From Ruminococcus sp. UBA4350 (GTDB lineage Bacteria; Bacillota; Clostridia; Oscillospirales; Ruminococcaceae): a stretch of 16,146 nucleotides of DNA. Below, in pieces: positions 1 to 6,788 of the stretch. The stretch spans positions 1 through 16,146 of the forward strand of contig DGSY01000019.1 in assembly GCA_002394125.1 (NCBI GenBank). The letters run 5' to 3'. A model generated the notes under the pieces. That model did not search any database. It was not told the DNA's origin and saw only the letters and a program-made list of their open reading frames with translations. Each line of letters begins with the position of its first letter. The first letter of the stretch is position 1. Position numbers and translations under genes: made by a program.

Positions 1-417
1 TGCCGCGCAGCAGATGAAACAGCACCGTCTCTGCCTGATCGCCCGCATGATGCGCGGTGACGATCACGCCCTCCGGCGCTGCCTGTTCCAGTGCCTGATA
101 CCGCAGCCTGCGCGCCGCAGTTTCCAGTGAAAGATGATGCGCCGCTGCATAGGACGGCACATCAGCATAGACCGTTTGCAGCGGGATGCCGTTCTGCGCA
201 CAGACCTCCGCGCAGAATGCGGCATCGCGGTCGGCCTCTGCGCCGCGAATCCCGTGATGCACATGAACGGCGCGCAGATCAATGTCCAGCGTTTCCCGGA
301 GATCATGCAGACAGAGCAGCAGCGCCGTGCTGTCTGCACCGCCGGAGAATGCCGCCGTACAGATACAATGCTCCGGCCGCCCCGCGCTTTGCAGGACGAT
401 CTCATGCAGCCGGTGCA

Positions 418-421
<4 letters not shown>
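1..421 (-). CDS. tilS: tRNA(Ile)-lysidine synthetase TilS, N-terminal part (cut by window edge)
   Basis: TilS attaches lysine to C34 of the tRNA-Ile with a CAU anticodon, using ATP, so that the tRNA reads AUA and is charged with Ile. I translated about 140 codons on the minus strand; the frame is still open at base 1, so the C-terminal domains lie outside the window. The PP-loop ATP-binding motif SGGADS is at about residues 26-31. It is followed by an AVHVHHGIRG segment, an ETAARRLRY segment and a TAHHAGDQAET segment, all typical of the TilS N-terminal domain. Two in-frame ATGs stand together at 421 and 418. The one at 421 gives a four-base ATGA overlap with the dnaB stop, which implies translational coupling; a GAGG lies about 11 bases upstream. 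The family assignment is secure from motifs; only the choice between the two ATGs is open. Confidence 0.93.
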
Positions 422-1795
<1,374 letters not shown>

Positions 1796-1803
<8 letters not shown>

Positions 1804-2248
1804 TTTCCGCCACCACGGAGACCGTGAATTTCGCGGAGATGCCGCTGTAGAATTTTGCCTCGGCGCTGTAATCGCCCTCATTCTTCATTTCGCCGCTGAC
1901 GGTGATCTTGCGCTTGTCCAGATCAAAGCCGAACTGCTCCTTCAGCACATCGGCGACATTGCCGGGCGTGACCGCGCCGAAAAGCCGGCCGCCCTGTCCC
2001 GCCTTTGCGCGGATGACGACCTTTTTGCCTTCGAGCTTTGCAGCCTGCTCCTTCGCTTCCGCAACGGCCACATCGACCTTGTGCTGCGCCGAAGCCTTCT
2101 GCCCCTCCAGCTTATTGATATTGGCATTGGTCGCCTCCACGGCGAGCCCCTTTCCGATCAGAAAATTACGCGCAAAGCCGTCCGAGACATTCTTGATCTC
2201 GCCCTTTTTGCCCGTACCCTTGACATCCTGTAAGAGAATGACTTTCAC
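1796..2248 (-). CDS. rplI: 50S ribosomal protein L9
   Basis: L9 binds 23S rRNA near the base of the L1 stalk and helps maintain reading frame. The 150-residue protein has full family length. The N-terminal rRNA-binding domain begins MKVILLQDVKGTGKKGE and carries the signature GFARNFLI at about residues 24-31. A long alanine- and lysine-rich connecting helix runs over about 41-75. The C-terminal domain contains GGRLFGAVTPGNVAD. The start codon is GTG at 2248, preceded by a good Shine-Dalgarno stretch (AAAGGAAGGA, about 2257-2267). The gene starts 20 bases after the gdpP stop, and its last 8 bases overlap the start of dnaB, so it is almost certainly co-transcribed with both. Confidence 0.97.
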
Positions 2249-2268
2249 TGTAAAATCCTTCCTTTCTG

Positions 2269-4257
2269 TTACGATTCTTCTTCTGCCGCCGGCATATTCT
2301 GCTCGGCATCATAGGCATCCAGCTCCTCCAGCAGCAGCTCGCAGAGCTGTGCGATTGTGCAGTCCGAGCGCTGCGCCGCCGCCATGATCTGATGGCCGCC
2401 GCCGCCGAGCCGCTCCATGATGACCTGCACATTGACCTTTCCGAGCGAACGCGCCGAAACGCAGGCCTGATCCTGCCCCGGATACAGCACGAACGATGCA
2501 TCCACATTCTCCACGCCGAGCAGCTCATCCGCCGCCTGCGACGCGATCACGCGGATCTCCGGGATCGGCTCCGTCTGTACGGCGATCGCGTACCGGCCGT
2601 GCAGTCTCGCCTCGGAGACCAGCCGCGAACGGTGCTGATAGGCCGTCAGCGATTCCGCAAACAGCGTCTTGACCGCGATCGGGTCCGCGCCGCGCTCCCG
2701 CAGGAATGCGGCAACCTCAAATGTATGCACGCCGGTCTGCATGATGAAATTCTTCGTGTCCAGCATGATGCCGGAGAGCAGCGCCTCTGCGATGAAGCGC
2801 GGCATTTCCTCGCGGAAATCGAAATACTGGATCATACCGGTCACAAGCTCCGCCGCTGAGGAGGCGTGCGGATCATGCAGCTTGAGCGTGGTATTGTCGA
2901 GATAATTGACCATCTGCCGGTGGTGGTCGATGACGACCGTATGTCTTGCCAGACGGTACAGCTCGGCATCCTCGACGATATCCTTGCTGAAGGTATCGAC
3001 GATGACGAGCAGATCGCCGTCGCTGATCTGCTTCCGCGCCGTCTCCGGCGGGATCATGCAGCCCGGCATTTCCGTTTCGATCCGGTCAGTCAGCAGCTTT
3101 GCGACGGTCGATTCCGTCCGGATGACGATATTATACGGTATGCCGCACTGCTCCGCGATGAACGCAACGCCGACCGCCGCGCCGACCGCATCGAGATCGC
3201 TGGCGCGGTGTCCCATGATATAGACATGGCTGCACCGCGACATGAGCCGGAGCAGATCCTTCGCAACAGCGCGGTTTTTCGATTTGCTGCGATGCTCAAT
3301 GCCCTGTGAGACGCCGCCGTAGAATGTGAAGCCGTTTTCGGTCTTGACCGCGGCCTGATCGCCGCCTCTGCCGAGTGCCATATCGAGCGACTGCTGCGCG
3401 AAGCGTTCATTCTGCGCGAGATCCTCACCGCTCCGGCCGATGCCGATCGAGAGCGTCAGGCTGGATCTGCCTCGCACGGTGATCCTGCGCGCCGCGTCGA
3501 GCAGCGGGAAGTGGGCGCGTTCCATTTCGAGGCAGTGTCTCGCCTCTGTGATAATGAAGAATCTGTCCTCATCGAGATGCCGGAAGATGCTGTTCGTGCC
3601 TTCGAGCATTTTGTCAAACAGCGATTCCAGCGCCGCCAGCACCGCAGCGCGTTCGCTCTGCCGCGTACCGCTGAACAGATCCTCATAGTTGTCGATATTG
3701 ATGAGCAGCACACAGGGGCGGGTATCCATATAGATCCGCTTCAGTGTGATATAGTTTGTGATATCCTCAAAGCAGAACATCACGGTCAGATTGCTCTTGC
3801 GCGCATAGTCCGTCCGCGAGACGCGGTACTGCCTGTCGTAAAGTCCGATCTCCATTGTCTCACCGCTGCCGAGCGCATCCGGACGGAACGGCAGGACCGT
3901 ATGCAGCGGTCTGCCGAAAAGCTCCTGGTCGCCGGCGATCTGATTCGCAAAGGCATCGTTATACCATACGACCTCATAGAGCGCGTCGAGGATCAGGATC
4001 GGGACGGGCATCCGTTCCGGCGCGATCTGTCCGGCGCGTTCGAGATTGTTGTTCATCCTTGCCACATAGCGCAGCGCATTTCTCCGCAGCAGCCAGAGCT
4101 CATAGCCGAGCCATGCCGCCGCCGCCAGCAGCAGGAGCAGCAGGATCCAGAAGGTGCCGCCGCCGAAAGATTTCCGCGAAACGATCAGCGCGGTCAGCGC
4201 GATCAGCGTGAGCAGTCCGCCTGCGGCAAGCAGACGGATCGGTTCTTTTTTCTGCAT
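2269..4257 (-). CDS. gdpP: Membrane-bound c-di-AMP phosphodiesterase GdpP (DHH/DHHA1 family)
   Basis: GdpP hydrolyses the second messenger c-di-AMP to pApA and so affects potassium and osmotic balance and cell-wall stress responses. The 662-residue protein has the full architecture. Two N-terminal membrane segments lie at about 9-27 and 35-51, a PAS-like domain at about 80-170, and a degenerate GGDEF domain at about 175-305 without a GGDEF active-site motif. The DHH domain covers about 340-500, and a DHHA1 domain ends with the GGGGH motif at 618-622. Expected metal ligands are present: H350, D354 and D356 in MGHRASDLDA, D421 in VDT, D444-H445-H446 (DHH), and D500. The ATG at 4257 follows a strong G-rich site (AAAGGGGGG). 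It lies downstream of rnj with its own candidate promoter, and directly upstream of rplI. Assignment is firm from domain order and synteny. Confidence 0.95.
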   Translation of the reverse strand: MQKKEPIRLLAAGGLLTLIALTALIVSRKSFGGGTFWILLLLLLAAAAWLGYELWLLRRNALRYVARMNNNLERAGQIAPERMPVPILILDALYEVVWYNDAFANQIAGDQELFGRPLHTVLPFRPDALGSGETMEIGLYDRQYRVSRTDYARKSNLTVMFCFEDITNYITLKRIYMDTRPCVLLINIDNYEDLFSGTRQSERAAVLAALESLFDKMLEGTNSIFRHLDEDRFFIITEARHCLEMERAHFPLLDAARRITVRGRSSLTLSIGIGRSGEDLAQNERFAQQSLDMALGRGGDQAAVKTENGFTFYGGVSQGIEHRSKSKNRAVAKDLLRLMSRCSHVYIMGHRASDLDAVGAAVGVAFIAEQCGIPYNIVIRTESTVAKLLTDRIETEMPGCMIPPETARKQISDGDLLVIVDTFSKDIVEDAELYRLARHTVVIDHHRQMVNYLDNTTLKLHDPHASSAAELVTGMIQYFDFREEMPRFIAEALLSGIMLDTKNFIMQTGVHTFEVAAFLRERGADPIAVKTLFAESLTAYQHRSRLVSEARLHGRYAIAVQTEPIPEIRVIASQAADELLGVENVDASFVLYPGQDQACVSARSLGKVNVQVIMERLGGGGHQIMAAAQRSDCTIAQLCELLLEELDAYDAEQNMPAAEEES

Positions 4258-4263
4258 GGATAC

Positions 4264-4272
4264 CCCCCTTTC
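4264..4272 (-). promoter_or_regulatory. Ribosome binding site of gdpP
   Basis: The minus strand reads AAAGGGGGG here, ending about six bases before the gdpP ATG. It is unusually G-rich compared with other sites in the window and fixes the start at 4257. Confidence 0.7.
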
Positions 4273-4284
4273 CGGTTTGTTGTC

Positions 4285-4313
4285 ATTACAAATGCAGTAT
4301 CAGATGCTGTCAG
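4285..4313 (-). promoter_or_regulatory. Candidate sigma-A promoter upstream of gdpP
   Basis: On the minus strand, CTGACA (4313-4308) and TGTAAT (4290-4285) are separated by exactly 17 bases. Each hexamer matches the consensus at five of six positions. A start near 4278 would leave a leader of about 20 bases containing the Shine-Dalgarno sequence. This would let gdpP-rplI-dnaB-tilS be transcribed independently of rnj. It is a prediction from motif and spacing only. Confidence 0.5.
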
Positions 4314-4328
4314 TATGCACCGGTCAGA

Positions 4329-6287
4329 TCATACTTCCATGATGATCGGGAGGATCATCGGTGTGCGCTTGGTCTTCTGGAAGATATAATCGGAAAGCAC
4401 ATCGCGCAGTCTGCCCTTGAGTCCGTTCCAGTCGCGGAGCGCGGAAGCATTGCACTGATCGAGCGTTTCGGTCAGGAGCAGCTTTGCCTCATCCATCAGC
4501 TCCTCCGCCTCGCGGACATAGACAAATCCTCTGGAGATCAGCTCCGGCCCGGAAACGACATCATTCTCTGCACGGTCAATGCCGATCACAATGATGATGA
4601 GGCCGTCCTGTGCCAGATGCTTTCTGTCACGCAGCACGATCGAGCCGACGTCGCCGACGCCGAGACCGTCCACCAGCACTCTGCCCGCAGGCGCCTGACC
4701 GGTGATGCGCATATCAATGCCGTTCGTTTCGATCACATCGCCGATCTGTCCGACGATGATATGATCGCGCTCCATGCCGATGCCCATAGCAAGCTCGGCG
4801 TGCTTTTTCAGATGCTTATATTCGCCGTGTACCGGAATGAAATATTTCGGCTTGACCAGCGAGAGCATCAGCTTCAGCTCCTCCTGGCAGGCGTGGCCGG
4901 AGACATGAACGTCATACATTCTCTCATAGACGACGCGGGCGCCGGATTTCATCAGCTCATTGACAACTCGCGTGACATATTTCTCATTGCCGGGGATCGG
5001 CGTCGCGGAGATGATGATGAAGTCCTGCGGCGTGATGCTGACCTTTTTGTGGTCGCCCATTGCCATGCGCGTCAGCGCGGACATCGGCTCGCCCTGGCTG
5101 CCCGTTGTGATCAGCACGATCTTTTCCGCAGGGAAGCGGTTCATCAGGTCGATGTCGATGATCGTGCCGTCCTTGACATTGAGGTATCCCAGCTCGCGTG
5201 CGATCGTGATGACATTGACCATGCTTCTGCCGAAAATCGCGACCTTTCTGCCGCTGTTCTCCGCATGGTCGATGATCTGCTGGACGCGGTGGATATTCGA
5301 GGAGAAGGTCGCAATGATGATGCGCTTGCCCTCCGCCTCCGCGAACAGCTTGTCGAAGGATTCGCCGACCTTGCGTTCCGTCGGGGTATAGCCTGCGCGC
5401 TCGGCATTCGTGGAATCCGCCATGAGCGCCAGAACGCCGCGGCTGCCCAGCTCACCGAAGCGGCCGAGGTCGATGATGCCGCCGTCGATCGGCGAGAAAT
5501 CGACCTTGAAGTCGCCCGTGTGGACGATGACGCCCGCCGGCGTATGAATTGCCATGCCGACGGAATCCGGGATCGAGTGGTTGACGTGGATCAGCTCGAC
5601 CGCCATGCAGCCCATGCGGATCGTCCGGCGCGGCTGCACGACATTGAGCTGCACCTTGCCGGTGAGCTGATGCTCCTTGAGCTTTGCTTCGACGAGCGCG
5701 AGCGTCAGGCGGGTGCCGTAGACCGGCGTATTGATCTTTTTCAGGAGATAGGCGAGGCCGCCGATGTGATCCTCGTGGCCGTGCGTCAGGACGATGCCGC
5801 GCAGCTTATCCGCATTCCGCTCCACATAGGTGAAATCCGGAATGACCAGATCGACGCCGAGCATCTCGGAATCCGGAAAGGCAAGGCCGCAGTCGATGAT
5901 GAACATATCGTTCGCGCATTCGATGACGGTCATGTTTTTGCCGATCTCGCCGAGGCCGCCGAGCGGGATGATCTTCACGGGCGTTTTTGCGCGGAGCTGC
6001 TTTTCGTTCCGTTCCCCGCTGCTCTGCCGCTGCGGCGCACGCTGTACGCCCGCCGCTCTGACTGCGGAGGACTGTCTGCCGGAGCCTTCTGCACTGACTT
6101 TTTTTGCGACTGCTGCCGGGGCATTCTCCTTCGGTCTCTGCTTTTTCTTTTCGATTTTTTCGCTGACAAGCTCAGCCGGCAGGATCTTTCTGCCGATGCT
6201 TGCGAGCGGGATCCCGCCGCGCTGTGATTTTCCGCGCTGGGGGGTGCCCTTTGCTCCCTTTACGGGGCGATCATTGTTTCTGTCCAA
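4329..6287 (-). CDS. rnj: Ribonuclease J with long basic N-terminal extension
   Basis: RNase J is the metallo-beta-lactamase/beta-CASP nuclease of Firmicutes RNA decay and rRNA maturation, with 5'-3' exonuclease and endonuclease activity. The product is 652 residues, against roughly 555 for typical family members. The excess is a low-complexity N-terminus of about 100 residues rich in K, R, Q, A and S. The catalytic core begins at about 103 (VKIIPLGGLGEIGKNM). The zinc motif HGHEDH is at 169-174, followed by HTGDFK, ADSTNAE (290-296), ATFSSNIHR (326-334), TTGSQGE (394-400) and SGHA (463-466). VHGEY is at 486-490, and the C-terminal domain extends to the end. The start is a TTG at 6287 preceded by GAGGAG with a five-base gap. 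The next in-frame ATG is inside the catalytic core, so TTG is preferred. A consensus promoter lies 70 bases upstream. Confidence 0.95.
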   Translation of the reverse strand: MDRNNDRPVKGAKGTPQRGKSQRGGIPLASIGRKILPAELVSEKIEKKKQRPKENAPAAVAKKVSAEGSGRQSSAVRAAGVQRAPQRQSSGERNEKQLRAKTPVKIIPLGGLGEIGKNMTVIECANDMFIIDCGLAFPDSEMLGVDLVIPDFTYVERNADKLRGIVLTHGHEDHIGGLAYLLKKINTPVYGTRLTLALVEAKLKEHQLTGKVQLNVVQPRRTIRMGCMAVELIHVNHSIPDSVGMAIHTPAGVIVHTGDFKVDFSPIDGGIIDLGRFGELGSRGVLALMADSTNAERAGYTPTERKVGESFDKLFAEAEGKRIIIATFSSNIHRVQQIIDHAENSGRKVAIFGRSMVNVITIARELGYLNVKDGTIIDIDLMNRFPAEKIVLITTGSQGEPMSALTRMAMGDHKKVSITPQDFIIISATPIPGNEKYVTRVVNELMKSGARVVYERMYDVHVSGHACQEELKLMLSLVKPKYFIPVHGEYKHLKKHAELAMGIGMERDHIIVGQIGDVIETNGIDMRITGQAPAGRVLVDGLGVGDVGSIVLRDRKHLAQDGLIIIVIGIDRAENDVVSGPELISRGFVYVREAEELMDEAKLLLTETLDQCNASALRDWNGLKGRLRDVLSDYIFQKTKRTPMILPIIMEV

Positions 6288-6305
6288 AAAATCTCCTCAC
6301 TTTCT

Positions 6306-6327
6306 GCCGGCACTGCGGAGCGCCGGC
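6306..6327 (-). promoter_or_regulatory. Hairpin in the rnj leader
   Basis: Two GCCGGC hexamers (6306-6311 and 6322-6327) form a 6-bp GC-only stem with a ten-base loop in the rnj leader, about 10 bases upstream of the Shine-Dalgarno GAGGAG. Read on the plus strand the same hairpin is followed by TTTTCTTT, so it could also stop antisense transcription heading toward the mannanase. Its role is not known. Confidence 0.45.
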
Positions 6328-6336
6328 TTTTCTTTC

Positions 6337-6346
6337 GGGTATACCC
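6337..6346 (-). promoter_or_regulatory. Perfect 10-bp palindrome at the rnj transcription start
   Basis: GGGTATACCC is a perfect palindrome located about +5 to +14 relative to the predicted rnj start near 6351. In RNA it could form a minimal GGG/CCC hairpin near the 5' end. In DNA it could be an operator half or a full dyad. The position is suggestive; no binding protein can be named. Confidence 0.35.
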
Positions 6347-6357
6347 ATACAGATTCT

Positions 6358-6386
6358 AGTATACGCCAAAACAGCGAAAAAGTCAA
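6358..6386 (-). promoter_or_regulatory. Sigma-A promoter of rnj
   Basis: On the minus strand the -35 box TTGACT (6386-6381) and the -10 box TATACT (6363-6358) each match the consensus at five of six bases, with the ideal 17-base spacer. The predicted start is near 6351, giving a leader of about 63 bases before the TTG at 6287. Confidence 0.8.
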
Positions 6387-6423
6387 GTCTCAAACAGACA
6401 GCCGGCCTGTTTTTCGGGAAGCA

Positions 6424-6460
6424 CGGCAAAAATCAGCGCGAATCTGCGGAGTTTTTGCCG
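6424..6460. repeat. Perfect 9-bp inverted repeat in the intergenic region
   Basis: CGGCAAAAA at 6424-6432 is the exact reverse complement of TTTTTGCCG at 6452-6460, with a 19-base spacer. It lies upstream of both divergent promoters. The loop is long for a terminator and no gene ends here. It may be a protein-binding dyad or a remnant; function unknown. Confidence 0.35.
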
Positions 6461-6539
6461 AATCGGTGCAGGCGGTCTGCGGAATCATCATATTTCCGGT
6501 GTAATTGTGCAAACTGACAGAAAGGCACACTTCAGATTG

Positions 6540-6571
6540 GCAAATATTGCTGATAATTTGTGCAATATTGC
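6540..6571. promoter_or_regulatory. Tandem near-palindromes, candidate operator
   Basis: GCAAATATTGC (6540-6550) and the perfect palindrome GCAATATTGC (6562-6571) are spaced about 21-22 bases centre to centre, roughly two helical turns, in an AT-rich stretch about 115-145 bases upstream of the mannanase -35 box. This arrangement suits a dimeric regulator binding on one DNA face. No regulator gene is adjacent, so the assignment is inference. Confidence 0.35.
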
Positions 6572-6685
6572 GATAAATCCGGCCAATCGGCAGAAATCAT
6601 TCACTTAAAAACTGTTTTATCTGCCGACTGTTACTTAATGGATGCCGGCTTTTTCCGTTTTTTCGCGGAAATTCTCCGAAATGGT

Positions 6686-6714
6686 TTGACAGTGCCGCAT
6701 ATAGTTTGTATAAT
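6686..6714 (+). promoter_or_regulatory. Perfect-consensus sigma-A promoter of the mannanase gene
   Basis: TTGACA (6686-6691) and TATAAT (6709-6714) match the consensus at all twelve positions with a 17-base spacer. Transcription should begin near 6719-6721, giving a leader of about 70 bases. A perfect core promoter often needs a repressor for control, which fits the candidate operators upstream. Confidence 0.9.
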
Positions 6715-6721
6715 AAACACA

Positions 6722-6745
6722 GAAGCAGCTGACCGGAGCTGCTTC
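6722..6745 (+). promoter_or_regulatory. 5'-terminal stem-loop of the mannanase mRNA
   Basis: GAAGCAGCT (6722-6730) pairs perfectly with AGCTGCTTC (6737-6745) around a six-base loop. The stem would begin within one to three bases of the predicted transcription start. Such 5'-end stems are known to protect mRNAs from 5'-end-dependent decay. A second small stem, CCGC/GCGG, follows at 6754-6765. No U-run follows either, so they are not terminators. Confidence 0.6.
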
Positions 6746-6773
6746 ACAAAATACCGCATCTGCGGACAAAAAA

Positions 6774-6780
6774 AGAGGGG
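6774..6780 (+). promoter_or_regulatory. Ribosome binding site of the mannanase gene
   Basis: AGAGGGG ends eight bases before the ATG at 6789 and supports that start over the in-frame ATG six bases downstream. Confidence 0.7.
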
Positions 6781-6788
6781 TTCAAAAG

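Larger units (their letters stand above)
6288..6788. other. 501-bp divergent intergenic control region (rnj / mannanase)
   Basis: No convincing gene is present. The stretch is clearly more AT-rich than the neighbouring genes. It holds the minus-strand rnj promoter and leader (about 6291-6386), the plus-strand mannanase promoter and leader (6686-6788), and between them several inverted and direct repeats: arms at 6424-6432 and 6452-6460, TAATT-GTGCAA elements at 6502 and 6554, and paired near-palindromes at 6540 and 6562. Its length suggests regulated transcription of the mannanase. Confidence 0.7.

Noticed and set aside
1804..1881. Longer dnaB with 26 more N-terminal residues
   Set aside because: The extra residues do not match DnaB and would overlap rplI by 86 bases; the ATG at 1803 gives the expected N-terminus.
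4617..6227. A 536-codon plus-strand open frame opposite rnj
   Set aside because: Asp/Arg/His-rich antisense translation with no recognisable domain; rnj on the other strand is certain.
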